Counted from the stretch's first letter, positions 21,861 through 33,571 are shown. The stretch is 64,000 nucleotides of DNA from Arachis hypogaea (GCF_003086295.3 NC_092048.1:91430626-91494625); one strand, 5' to 3'. The notes: a model not told the origin generated them from the letters alone. Made by a program: numbers and translations.

Positions 21861-24785
21861 CCTAGCTATGAGCAAAAATTGGAATTAAAGCCTCTTCCTC
21901 CACACCTCAAGTATGCTTACCTTGAGGATAAGCAGAAGTTCCCAGTCATCATTGCAAGGAAAATCACCTCTCAATAAGAAGAGCAACTTCTTAATGTGCT
22001 GAGAAAACATAAGAAAGCAATTGGATGGAGCTTGGCGGATATAGTAGGCATCAGTCCCTAAGTTTGTGAACACAGATCATTCTTAGAAGAGGGATCAAAG
22101 CCTGTCCATCAACCTCAAAGAAGATTGAATCCTACCATCTTAGAAGTTGTCAAGAAAGAAGTAACCAGACTACTTGAAGCAGATATCATTTACCCCATTT
22201 CAGATAGTGAATGGGTAAGTCCAATACAAGTGGTGCCCAAGAAGTCTGGAGTCACAACAATAAGAAATGAGCATGGAGAGCTCCTGACAACTAGAGTGCA
22301 GAATTCATGGAGAGTTTGCATTGACTATAGGTGTCTCAACCAAGCCACTCACAAGGATCATTACCCCTTGCCATTCATTGATCAAATGCTTGATCGCCTG
22401 TCAGGTAAATCTCATTATCATTTTTTAGATGGTTATACAGGATATTTTCAAATTCATATAGCTCCTGAAGATCAAGAAAAGACTACTTTTACATGTCCCT
22501 TTGGAACATATGCTTATAAAAGAATACCTTTTGGTTTATGCAATGCACTAGCTACTTTCCAAAGATGCATGATGAGTCTTTTCTCTGATCTCATTGAGAA
22601 CTGTATGGAGATTTTTATGGATGATTTTAGTATATATGGTGATTCATTTAGCCTTTGCCTGGATAGTTTATCTAGAGTGTTAGACAGGTGTGTTAGTACC
22701 AACCTTGTATTAAATTTTGAAAAATGTCACTTTATGGTAAAATAAGGAATTGTATTAGGACATGTTGTGTCTAATACTGGCATTTCTGTAGATCCAGCAA
22801 AGGTGGATGTTATTTCTAGTTTACCTTACCCCTCTTCCGTGAGGGAAGTCTGTTCGTTCCTTGGCCACGCAGGTTTTTACAGGAGATTCATTAAGGACTT
22901 CAGTAAGGTAGCACTGCCTTTATCCAGATTGCTGCAAAAAGATATTGAGTTTGAGTTTAGTGAGGATTGTATGCAAGCGTTTGATAAGCTGAAAATCGCC
23001 CTGACTCAAACTCCAATTGTGAGAGGAGCAGACTTGAGCCAGCCATTTGAAATTATGTGTGATGCTTCCAACCATGCATTAGGAGTGGCGCTGGCTCAGC
23101 GCGAAGGTAAGGATCCTTTTGTAATTGCTTATGCATCTAAGACTTTAGATGCTGCTCAATCTAATTATACTACTACTGAACAAGAGCTTTTAGCTATTGT
23201 TTTTGCTCTGGATAAATTCCGAGCTTATTTACTTGGTACTAAGGTAGTAGTATACTTAGATCATGCAGCTCTAAAATATTTATTAGCTAAAAAGGAATCC
23301 AAACCAAGGCTAATACGTTGGATACTACTGCTGCAAGAATTCGATTTAGAAATTAAGGATAGGAGTGGTAATCAGAATTTAGTGGCAGACCACTTGAGTC
23401 GACTTGAGCACATTAAGGATAACTCCACTCCTATAAATGATAATTTTTCTTTTGATAGCTTACATGCAGTATCTGAAGTAGCTCCTTGGTATGCACTTGT
23501 AGCTAATTATATAGTTAGCCACACTTTTCCTGCAAATTTTACTAAGCATCAAAGAGACAAGCTGAAAAGCGAGTCTAAATATTATATATGGGATGATCCA
23601 TATTTATGGAGGTGTGGTGCTGACCAGGTAATTAGACAATGTGTGCCTCAATCAGAATTCCAGTCCATTTTAGAGGCCTGCCACTCTTCTGAGAGTGGAG
23701 GACATTTTGGCCCTCAAAGAACAGCTAGAAAGATCTTAGACTGTGGATTCTGGTGGCCTACTCTTTTTAAAGATGCTGCTCCTTTTTGTAAATCTTGTTC
23801 CCATGCCAAAGGTTCAGTAATATATCCAAGAGGAATGAGATGCCTCAACAGATTATGCTTTTCTGTGAAATTTTTGATGTTTCGGGCATTGACTTCATGG
23901 GTCCATTTCCAAATTCTAATGATTACTTTTATATACTGTTAGCCGTAGATTATATTTCTAAATGGGTGGAAGCGATTCCTACCCGTACTGATGATGCTAA
24001 CACGGTTGTTTCCTTTGTTAGAAATCATATTATTTGTCGCTTTGGATCACCACGAGCAATCGTGAGCGATCAAGGCACTCACTTTTGTAACATGAGATTA
24101 ACAGGATTACTGAAAAGGCATGGGATAGTTTATAAAGTATCAACAACTTATCATCCCCAGACCAATGGGCAAGTAGAAGTCTCTAACAGAGAAATAAAGC
24201 GTATTCTGGAAAAGATAGTAAAACCTCATAGGAAGGACTGGAGTGCCAGGCTACAAGATGCACTCTGGAGCGTACAATACACCCATTGGGATGAGCCCCT
24301 TCTGCTTGGTATACAGAAAGGCTTGCCACCTTCCAGTAGAGGTGGAACACATGGCTTTCTGGGCTGTGAAGGAGTGCAACATGAACTATGTAGAAGCTGG
24401 TGCTGAAAGGAAGCTGTGACTAGCAGAACTGGAGAACCTTCGCCTAGAAGCATATGACAACTCCAGGAGATACAAAGAAAAGATGAAGGCCGTCCAAGAC
24501 AAGCACATAAAAATGAGAGAATTCAGACCAGGGGAGTTAGTTCTTCTTTATAACTCCAGACTGAGGCTTTTGCCAGGTAAACTGAGATCAAGATGGGAAG
24601 GTCCATACAGAGTAGAAAAGGCTGAGCCATACAGAGTTTTCCACCTGCGTCATCCTTCTAGCTCCAAATTTCTAAAGGTGAATGGACATCGCCTAAAGCT
24701 TTATCATGATGAGAAGACGAAGGATCAAAAGGAACTAGAGGTCTTCCTTTTGGAAGACCCACCAACAGAAGCAGAATATGTCTGA
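21861..24785 (+). pseudogene. Element B pol: RT, RNase H, integrase (Athila-like)
   Basis: Coding of B resumes after C. RT has KSGVTT, VCIDYRCLNQAT, a catalytic FMDD at 22614-22625 (intact) and the Athila-like DDFSIYGDSF. RNase H spans about 23040-23400 ([26 protein letters not shown]). Integrase has an HHCC region (23680-23800) and a core with D at 23891, D at 24068 and E at 24176, spaced as D-58-D-35-E. A C-terminal part ends at 24785; I see no chromodomain. Breaks: stops at 21975, 22059 and 22743, a frameshift near 23800 and another near 24290. RT copies RNA, RNase H clears it and integrase inserts the DNA. This copy cannot make a full enzyme, but the RT active site and integrase triad are still readable. 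Confidence 0.93.
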
Positions 24786-24788
24786 AGA

Positions 24789-24840
24789 GCGTCCAACTTA
24801 AGGACGTAAAAGCAAAGTGCTAGGTGGGAGACAACCCACC
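24789..24840 (+). ncRNA. Tandem hairpins after B pol
   Basis: Hairpin I: CGTCC (24790-24794), loop AACTTAA, GGACG (24802-24806), extended by a G-T pair. Hairpin II: GGTGGG (24823-24828), loop AGACAA, CCCACC (24835-24840). Hairpin I begins 4 bases past the pol stop. Confidence 0.68.
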
Positions 24841-26083
24841 ATGGTATGATCGTTCCGTTTTAGTCTTAGTTTTATTTTACTTTATTCTATTTTTTATTTT
24901 TGTTAATGACTCTTCTCATAATCTCTGCATAAAGTTGCATATAGCATGCATTTACATTTGCATATTGCATATATATAAAAAAAACCCACAGGCGATGCGT
25001 AAGCGTCGCTGATGCGTCTGCGTCATATGTGCGTTCTGAAGAAAAGATAATTAAACAGAAAGTCACGCGAAAGCGTGGCTGGAGGCGTGCCTTAGGCACA
25101 AACATGCCCGCGCGTCTGCGTCACGCACGCGAATGCGTCACCCTAAATTTTGGCAAAATGAGTTTGAAATAGAGAGTCGCGCGAACGCGAGGCTGCTCTC
25201 GCGCCAATCGCACAAATTAAGTCATGCGACTGCGTGACCCACGCATCTGCGTCACATGCGGCACACAGATTATCCAGATCAGCCAAATATCATATCTTTT
25301 CTTCCTCAAATCCTAATTTCTCTTTTTCATTCTTATTTCTTTCTTCTCCCTTCTTCCTCCTCTATTCATTCTCACTTTTTACCTTCTCCTCCCTTATTTT
25401 CACATCCATTATCAAGGTTCTTTTCTTTCTCTCTTTATTATTATTTTTCCATTTTTTTATTTATGTTTACTTCTTCTTTTACTTTTATTATCTATATTCT
25501 ATTTTTCTTTTACTTTTCTTTTTATTCCTTTAATTGGTGTTAGAGGTTTATTTGGGTCATTATCTTCTTTTATATTTTGCTTGTGAGTTATTATGAATTG
25601 TTTGACAATTATATATTACTTTTCATAAGGGTTGCTTGCATGACTCAATTTACTACTTCCAATAACATATTCACCATGCATGCCAAGTGTTTGTGAAAAA
25701 GCCCGTATGGCATTGTTCATTATTTTAAATTATTCTATTCTATTACGTTAATGACTGTTTTTCACAAAACCCTTTTATATTTTATTGATTAAATATAATT
25801 GTCAATACAAAAAGATTATTAGTTTGAAAGACTTGGTAATCTAACTTGGACATTGAATGTTTGATCTATGCTACTCATTCCTTTGCCGGCATGCCAATAA
25901 ACATCTTGCATTTAATTGCCGTCACATGCACTTACTATATTACCTTTGATGAACTTTTCACATGTAGTCTAGACCATGTGTTAACGACATCCTTCTTTAC
26001 CATGAATTGATTACCACCCTTCATACTCACTCCCTTGCTCGAACCCTTAGCTTTATATATTACTTTTCTTTTCCTTTTTCAGG
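24841..26083 (+). other. B spacer between pol and ORF3
   Basis: No gene seen. In order: AT-rich with 'catatatataaaaaa' (24965-24980), a CGCG palindrome array (24990-25260), a CT-rich tract (25270-25540), AT-rich intron-like sequence, then a pyrimidine tract and acceptor-like site before ORF3. The 25234-25543 frames are low-complexity pyrimidine sequence. Confidence 0.7.
24990..25260 (+). repeat. CGCG palindrome array in B spacer
   Basis: Units such as 'cgcgaaagcgtggctgg', 'cacgcgaatgcgtcacc' and 'cgcgaacgcgaggctg'. The same core occurs in the B LTR (8310-8510) and the C spacer (17700-18245). Confidence 0.75.
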
Positions 26084-26086
26084 ATG
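26062..26086 (+). promoter_or_regulatory. Splice-acceptor-like site at B ORF3 start
   Basis: acttttcttttcctttttcag, AG at 26081-26082, is followed at once by G and the ORF3 ATG (26084). This fits a 3' splice site that would place the ATG at the start of an exon. The donor is not identified. Confidence 0.5.
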
Positions 26087-26811
26087 GCCACCAAGAAAGG
26101 TAAAGAGAAAGCTACTCCCAAACCACCAGCAAGGAGAGGAACAAAATGAGCATTAGTGGAAGAGCCATCTTCAACAGCGGTGAAACCCTCAACAAAATGA
26201 ATCAAGAGGATCATCAAGGTCGATGAAAAAGAGAACGCCTTCCCAGCAAAAGACACTGCGCGGTTCATTAACCGCTACTGTGAGCAGATGTTCCCCATCC
26301 TGGCAGCAAGGAACTATAACAATGAGCACCTTCTCATCCTCCCAACCATCATTGCTGAAATTGTTGAGCCCCACATTGAGCGAAGATAATGGGGATTCCT
26401 ACGGAGACAGCCACGACAGGTTAATTTATCATGGGTAGTTGAATTCTACTTCAATTTTCACATGCCAACCATGCAGTCTATCTATGTCCGTTAGAAGCAA
26501 GTCCCCATAACTGAAGAGGCCATTCAACGAGCTTTAGATCTTCCCCCTGCTCCAGAGGGATTGGACGCATTCCAAGAAGCCTCACTCAAGCACCAGAAAT
26601 ACCAATTTGACTGGGACGCCATTCTCAGAGTTGTCGCACAACCTGGCAACAGATGGATCTACGGATACCATCGTTCCCGACCTAAGGGCATATTGGCTTC
26701 CGCACTCACCTTAGAGGCTTGAGTATGGGCACAGATCATGTCCCATTACGTCTTTCCGAGCACTCATGAGTCCTCCTTCACTGCAGACATAGCTGTTTTA
26801 CTCTGGTGTAT

Positions 26812-28216
26812 TGATAAACCCATATTTTATGATGTATTTTATGCTAAATTTTAGTGATTTATTCAATCCTTCACCCACTTATTCATGTAATTTGCATGGT
26901 TTTACTTTTCCTTCCTTATTATGTGATATATGTGAAGAACATGTTTTCTATGCTTTAGAAATATTAAAATTAATCATCCTTTATTACCATTTGATGCCGT
27001 GACTTGTGTGTTGAGTGCTTTCAGGCTTTATAAAGCAGGAATGACTTAAAGGATGGAAAGGAAACATACAAAAATGGAAGGAAAGCACAAAAATGGAGTT
27101 TTGAAGAAAAAGGGCAGCGACGCGAACGCATGGACGAAGCGGCCGCGTGCCCAGCGCGAAAAGGCAGCGACGCGAACGCGTGACTGACGCGGACGCGTTC
27201 CTTGAGCAGAACCCAAATGACGCGGACGCATGACCGAGGCGAACGCATGACAGACACCACGCACCAGAAACTGTAGAAAACGCCCCCAGCAACTTCTGAA
27301 GCCGTTTTGGCCTAGATCCAAGTCGAGAAAACACAGATTAGAGGTTATAAAATGGGGGAATGCATCCATTCAAAGGAGGCCTTCAGATTATTCACTCTTC
27401 ATAATTTAGATGTAGTTTTTAGAGAGAGAGGTTCTCTCCTCTCTCTTAGGTTTTAGGATTAGGATTCCTCTTAAAGGAATTAGGATTTCTTTTTATTTCA
27501 ACTTCCTCTCAGGTTCAATATTCTTTTTACTTTATATTTCTCTTTTACCTTCAGATACTTTAATGCTTTTATTTAATTACTTATGTTGCCAAATTGGCTT
27601 ATTAACCATACATGTTAGGATTTTCTTTATTTGATATAAATTGAGGTATTTCAGATTTATCATTCTTATTTAGCTTTTTATATTCTTGGCTTTAATTGAT
27701 TAACTGGAGGCTCTTGAGTTATCAAACTTATCGTGATTGTTAATTAATTTTTCTAATTGAATTGAATTCCACTAACTCTAGTCTTTCCTTAGGAGTTGGC
27801 TAGGACTTGGGGATCTAACTAATTAGTCCACTTGACTTTCCCTTGCTTTCGTAAAGGTTAACTAAGTGGGATTAAACTTAATTCTCATAAGGATAACTAG
27901 GATAGGACTTCCGAATTTTCATACCTTGCTAAGAGTTTTATTAGATATTAATTTATTAATTCTTTCAATTTATTTTCCTTGTTCAAACCTTTCAAAACCC
28001 AAAAACACTGTTTTCTATAACTAATAATAAGAACACCTCCCTGCAATTCCTTGAGAAGACGACCCGATGTTTGAATACTTCGGTTTATAAATTTTATTGG
28101 GTTTGTTACTTGTGACAACCAAAACGTTTGTAAGAAAGGATGATTGCTTGGTTTAGAAACTATACTTGCAACGGGAATTTATTCTGAATTCTAAACCGTC
28201 AATCATTCGTTCCTCA
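26812..28216 (+). mobile_element. Solo LTR Y in B ORF3
   Basis: TGATAAACC...GTTCCTCA, 1405 bp, with exact TSD tgtat (26807-26811 and 28217-28221) and no internal region. TATA-like ttataaaat is at 27345 and the GA/CT hairpin at 27423-27446. A CGCG array is at 27115-27260. It is close to the C LTR (same end blocks) but distinct. Confidence 0.93.
27115..27260 (+). repeat. CGCG palindrome array in LTR Y
   Basis: Units like 'gcgacgcgaacgcgtgactgacgcgg', upstream of the TATA-like site at 27345. Minus-strand frames here (27021-27369) are shadows of this array. Confidence 0.75.
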
Positions 28217-28733
28217 TGTATCCTTACAGACCAGCACCTCAATTTACCAAGACACATTCGGCATGCTATGGGACACGTACAAATTGCGAGCAACTTATCT
28301 TTTCCTGCCTTGGTTTCAGATCTAGTCTCAGCAATCGGAGTCTTCTATAGAGCTGGGGACACCAAAGCCATGATTCCATGAGATGATCAACATGTCCCTA
28401 ACAGGAAGTATATCAGACCTCCAGCAACAACTATCAACTGGAGCACGGAACCAGCAGAAGATATTCCTTCTTCTTCCATACCACAAGCACCTTCTATAAA
28501 CCAACTGCTCAATCAGATACTTGAGAGGCTAGAACGGCTTAAACAGAAAGGAAAGCAAAGAGAGCGTCGTAACAAGCACAGATTTACATACCTCAAAGAG
28601 CTACTTGTTGGTAACCACCCACCTAGAGAAGACCCAGACACCCTGGACTCTACCTCATTTACCGGCACAGGGAGCCATGACGGTCTCGATGATGGAGATG
28701 CTGCTACCAGCCCCCCTTTGTTCCTGACAGATG

Positions 28734-28771
28734 GCACCGAGGACGGTGCAAAGCTTTAAGTGTGGGGAGGT
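28734..28771 (+). promoter_or_regulatory. Internal stem-tetraloop-PPT module at end of B ORF3
   Basis: GCACCG, loop AGGA, CGGTGC (28734-28749) form a 6-bp stem; tttaagtgtggggaggt (28755-28771) is identical to the 3' PPT of C at 20425-20441. The ORF3 stop TAA (28757-28759) lies inside the PPT copy. Confidence 0.7.
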
Positions 28772-29601
28772 TGGTCAGCACCTGATTTCCGGAGGTATTT
28801 TCTTTTTCCCTAAACACCAATAAAATAAGAATATTTAGTTAGTTTTTCTTTTATTCAGAATAGGATAAATTGCATAGTAATAGGTAAATTGCTTGCATGT
28901 TCTACTTGATTGAAAAATAATAAGTTTCCTTTTTTTCAGACCCTATTTTTGAAAAATTTCACTAATTTAAATAAATCTTTTGTGTTAAACTTGTTAGAAG
29001 TTGTATTTGGAACATAGTTTAAAAAGCTAAGAACACACAACCCGTGAGATTTTGAGCCTAATTACATGGTTACATTATTTAACCATAAATATTTTATTCT
29101 TATGTGTTTACTTCTTTATTATTGTAATCTTTATTTTGTTTCATCCTGTATGTCCAATGTTTAATGTATCTATATGCATGCATATGATTGAGGACATTAA
29201 TTGTTTAGCTCACTTATCCCAAATAAGCATACCCTTCAATTACCTTTGTCAGCCACTTTGAGCCTTTTAAATCCCATTTATTCTATATTTTACCACATCA
29301 CTAGCCTTAAGCAGAAAAATAATTAAATATACCAAAATGAATCTTTGGTTAGCTTAAGATAGAAAGTGTGTTAATTAAGCATGGGAAAATTGTGGGAATA
29401 ATGGTTAATAAGGGAATGTATCATGATAGGAATTTGGATACCTACTCATGTAAAACAGAAAAAAATTGAAATTCCATGTGCATTGGTATGTTATTTCTAT
29501 TTAAAAACAAATTCAAAAATATTCAATAAATATTTAAATAAATAAGAGGACAAAATTACCCCAATTCTAAGTTAAGTAAAGCTCCAATGCATATGTGATA
29601 A
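28772..29601 (+). other. B 3' noncoding region, truncated
   Basis: Matches 18965-19835 of C up to 'caatgcatatgtgataa', where F1 was inserted. The remaining part and the 3' LTR of B are not in the window. No gene seen. Confidence 0.75.
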
Positions 29602-31233
29602 TGGTGTGCGAAATCATGATCATTCCATTCCTTGGTAACGGCGCTAAAAACTCAATACGCACGTTCATGATCTTATATCTGTTTCACAACTTCGTACAAC
29701 TAACCAGCAAGTGCACTGGGTCGTCCAAGTAATAAACCTTACGTGAGTCACCTTGTAAATCTCAATCAGGCGGATTAAATTGTATTAAAAAATTATAGTG
29801 GATGAAAATAAATAAAATATAAAATAGGATAGTGGTACTTATGTAATTTATTGGTGAGAATTTCAGATAAGCGTGTAGAGATGCTTTCGTTCCTCTGATC
29901 TCTGCTTTCCTGCTGTCTTCATCCAATCAATCCTACTCCTTTCCATGGCAAGCTTTATGTAGGGCATCACTGTTGTCAATGGCTACATCCCATCCTCCTG
30001 TGAAAATGGTCCAATGCACTGTCACTGCATGGCTAATCATCTGTCGGTTCTCGATCATTCTGGAATAGGATTTACTATCCTTTTGCGTCTGTCACTACGC
30101 CCAGCACTCGCGAGTTTGAAGCTCGTCACAGCCATCCCTTCCCAAACCCTACTCGGAATACCACAGACAAGGTTTAGACTTTCCAGATCTCAGGAATGGC
30201 CATCCATGGGTTCTAACTTATACCATGAAGACACTAATAACTCGGACTCGGTCCCCTGTATTAGATATCCAAGAGATATCCATTCAATCTAAGGTAGAAC
30301 GGAAGTGGTTGTCAGGCACGCGTTCATAAGTTGAGAATGATGATGACTGTCACGATCATCACATCCATCATATTGAAGTACGAATGAATATCTTAGAAGT
30401 GGAATAAGTTGAGTTGAATAGAAAAACAGTAGTACTTTGCATTAATCCTTGAGGGACAGCAGAGCTCCACACCTAAATCTATGGTGTGTAGAAACTCTAC
30501 CGTTGAAAATACATAAGTGATAAGGTCTAGGCATGGTCGAATGGCCAGCCCCCAAACATGATCTAAAGATGAAACTAAAGATTTCCAAAGATATCCAAAG
30601 ATGTAAATACAATAGTAAAAAGTCCTATTTATACTAAACTAGTTACTAGGGTTTACAGAAATGAGTAAATGATGCAGAAATCCACTTCTGGGGCCCATTT
30701 GGTGTGTGCTTAGGCTGAGCTTGAAGTTTACACATGGAGAGGTCATTCTTGGAGTTGAACGCCAGTTTGTAACGTGTTTCTGGCGTTGAACTCCACTTTA
30801 CAACTTGTTCCTGGCGCTGAACGCCAGACTGCAACATGGAACTGGCGTTCAACGCAAGTTTGCATCATTTAAACTCGAGCAAAGTATGGACTATTATATA
30901 TTGATGGAAATCCCTGGATGTCTTCTTTCCAACGCAATTGGAAGCATGCCATTTGGAGTTCTGTAGCTCCAGAAAATCCACTTTGAGTGCAGGGAGGTCA
31001 GAATCCATCAGCATCTGCAGTCCTTCTTCAACCTCTGAATCTGATTTTTGCTCAGGTTCTTCAATTTCAGCCAAAAAATACCTGAAATCACAGAAAAACA
31101 CACAAACTCATAGTAAAGTCCAGAAATGTGAATTTTAATTAAAAACTAATAAAAATATACTAAAAACTAACTAAATCATACTGAAAACTATGTAATAACA
31201 ATGCTAAAAAGCGTATAAATTATCCGCTCATCA
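29602..31233 (-). mobile_element. F1 3' LTR (FIDEL-like, minus)
   Basis: Plus strand reads TGGTGTGCG...CCGCTCATCA, followed by PPT sequence of a minus-strand element. The sense TATA box TATAAATA is at 30626-30633. GGCGTT-AACGCC units are at 30750-30860. A PBS-like TAGCGCCGTTACCAAGGA lies about 30 bases inside its sense 3' end (near 29629-29646). The left flank gataa (29597-29601) would be one TSD copy; the other is lost. Confidence 0.88.
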
Positions 31234-31268
31234 CAACACCAAACTTAAATTGTTGCTTGTCCCCAAGC
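31234..31268 (-). promoter_or_regulatory. PPT and stem-tetraloop of F1
   Basis: On the minus strand GCTTG, loop GGGA, CAAGC (31268-31255) precede tttaagtttggtgttg and the LTR start. The loop is of the GNRA type. Confidence 0.7.
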
Positions 31269-32382
31269 AACTAAAAATAAAATAGGATAAAAAGAAGAGA
31301 ATATACTATAATTTCCAAAATATCAATGAAACATAGCTCCAATCAGATGAGCGGGACTTGTAGCTTTTTGCCTCTTGAATAGTTTTGGCATCTCACTTTA
31401 TCCATTGAAGTTCAGAATGATTGGCATCTATAGGAACTCAGAGTTCAGATAGTGTTATTGATTCTCCTAGTTCAGTATGTTGATTCTTGAACACAGCTAC
31501 TTTATGAGTCTTGGCCGTGGCCCTAAGCACTTTGTTTTCCAGTATTACCACCGGATACATAAATGCCACAGACACATAATTGGGTGAACCTTTTCAGATT
31601 GTGACTCAGCTTTGCTAGAGTCCCCAATTAGAGGTGTCCAGGGTTCTTAAGCACACTCTTTTTTTGCTTTGGACCTTGACTTTAACCGCTCAGTCTCAAG
31701 TTTTCACTTGACACCTTCACGCCACAAGCACATGATTAGGGACAGCTTGGTTTAGCCGCTTAGGCCAGGATTTTATTCCTTTAGGCCCTCCTATCCACTG
31801 ATGCTCAAAGCCTTGGATCCTTTTTATTTACCCTTGCCTTTTGGTTTTAAGGGTTATTGGCTTTTTGCTCTTGCCTTTTGGTTTTAAGAGCTTTTGGCTT
31901 TTTCTGCTTGCTTTTTTTTCCCATTTTTTTCGCTATTTTTTTCACATTTTTTTCTACAAGCTTTTGTATTCACTACTTTTTCTTGCTTCAAGAATCATTT
32001 TTATGATTTTTCAGATTATCAAATAACATGTCTCCTTTTTCCTTATTCTTCAAGCGCCAACATATTTAACATTCATAAACAACAACTTCTAAAGATATAT
32101 GCATTGTTCAAGCATTCATTCAAAAAAACAAAAAGTATTGTCACCACATCAAAATAATTAAACTAGTTTCAAGAATGAATTCGAAACCATGTACTTCTTG
32201 TTCTTTTGTAATTAAAACATTTTTCATTTAAGAGAGGTGATGGATTCATATTCACTACTTTAGGGCATAGACACTTAGACACTAATGATCATGTAATAAG
32301 ACACAAACATAAACAAACATTTAACATAAAAGACGAAAAACAGGAAAATAAATGAACAAGGAGATTAAGGAATGAGTCCACC
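31269..32382 (-). other. F1 3' noncoding region
   Basis: No gene seen. It contains two near-copies of 'cttgccttttggttttaag' (31825-31890) and T-rich sequence. The plus-strand frames at 31841-32157 are low complexity. It matches 40299-41363 of F2. Confidence 0.7.
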
Positions 32383-33535
32383 TTAGTGAGGGTAGCGTCT
32401 TCCTCTTCTTGAAGAACCAATGGTGCTTTTGAGCTCCTCTATGTCTCTTCCTTGTCTTTCTTGCTCTTCCCTCATAGCTCTTTGATCTTCTCTAATTTCA
32501 TGGAGGATGATGGAGTGCTCTTGATGTTCCACCCTTAATTTTCCCATGTTAGAACTTAATTCACCTAGGGAAGTGTTGATTTGTTCCCAATAGTTTTGTG
32601 GAGGAAAGTGCATCCCTTGAGGCATCTCAGGGATTTCATAGTGAGGAATTTCCTCATGCTCATATTGAGGTCCATGCTCTCTTGTTTGCTCCATCTTTTT
32701 CTTGGTGATGGGCTTATCCTCTTCAATGAGGATGTCTTCCTCTATGTCAATTCCAGCCGAATTACAGAGGTGGCAAATGAGGTGAGGAAAGGCTAACTTT
32801 GCCAAAGTGGAGGTCTTGTCAGCCACCTTGTAGAGTTCTTGAGGTATAATCTCATGAACTTCCACTTCCGCCCCAATCATGATACTATGGATCATGATGG
32901 CCCGGTCTATAGTAACTTCAGACCGGTTGCTAGTAGGAATGATTGAGTGTTGAATGAACTCCAACCATCCTCTAGCCACTGGTTTGAGGTCAAGCCTTCT
33001 TAGTTGAACCTGCTTGCCCCTTGAGTCAATTTTCCATTGAGCTCCTTCCACACATATGTCCATAAGGACTTGGTCCAACCTTTGATCAAAGTTGACCCTT
33101 CTTGTGTAGTGGCGTGCGTTCTCTTCCATCATTGGCAAGTTGAACGCCAGCCTTACATTTTCCGGACTGAAATCTAAGTATTTCCCCCGAACCATAGTAA
33201 GCCAATGCTTTGCATTTGGGTTCACACTTTGATCATGGTTCCTTGTGATCCATGCGTTTGCATAGAACTCTTGAACCATTAGGATCCCGACTTGTTGAAT
33301 GGGGTTGGTGAGAACTTCCCAACCTCTTCTTTGGATCTCAAGTCGGATCTCCAGGATACTCATTCTTTTTGACTTTGAAAGGAACCTCAGGGATCACTTT
33401 CTTCTTGGCCACAACTTCATAGAAGTAGTCTTGATGGACCTTAGAGATGAATCTCTCCATCTCCCATGACTTAGAGGTGGAAGCAATTGTCTTCCCTTTC
33501 CTCTTTCTAGAGGTTTCTCTGGCCTTAGGTGCCAT
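32383..33535 (-). pseudogene. F1 ORF3 (plant transposon protein-like)
   Basis: From ATG 33535 to the stop at 32383-32385, about 384 codons. It is homologous along its length to F2 ORF3: N-terminal Lys/Arg-rich (TSRKRKGK), then ERFISKVHQDYFYEVV, EFYANAWITRNHDQSV, VRGKYLDFSPENVRLAFNLP, LKPVARGWLEFIQHSIIPTS and a helical Glu/Gln/Arg-rich tail (EHSIILHEIREDQRAMREEQ). One extra base near 33353 shifts the frame; otherwise it is open. The family is the ORF3-type domain common in legume gypsy elements. A TATA box and CT-rich leader lie upstream. No membrane span is seen. The role is unknown; retention without RT or integrase suggests it matters to the element. Confidence 0.78.
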
Positions 33536-33571
33536 GAATGGTTATGGAAAAACAAAAAGCTATGCTTTTGC

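Larger units (their letters stand above)
26084..28759 (+). pseudogene. Element B ORF3 ('putative plant transposon protein'-like), split by solo LTR Y
   Basis: Coding is 26084-26811 and 28222-28759 (422 codons with stop), with no frameshift after the LTR is set aside. The N-terminus is Lys/Pro-rich; the central part (RFINRYCEQMFPIL, ITEEAIQRALDLPP, NRWIYGYHRSRPKGIL) resembles the plant retroelement ORF often named putative plant transposon protein, found downstream of pol in Athila-type elements. The tail is helical (LLNQILERLERLKQK) and Asp/Thr-rich. No signal peptide or clear membrane span is seen, so a viral-type envelope is not supported. Six in-frame stops (26147, 26198, 26387, 26492, 26720, 28379) all fit a single C to T change in CGA, CAA or CAG. 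Function is not known to me. Confidence 0.72.

Noticed and set aside
26084..28759. B ORF3 as a retrovirus-type envelope
   Set aside because: No signal peptide, membrane span or cysteine pattern seen; sequence resembles the plant transposon protein type.
31841..32157. Plus-strand Phe-rich frames resembling membrane proteins
   Set aside because: T-rich noncoding 3' region of F1, opposite to the element strand; not shared as a frame by F2.
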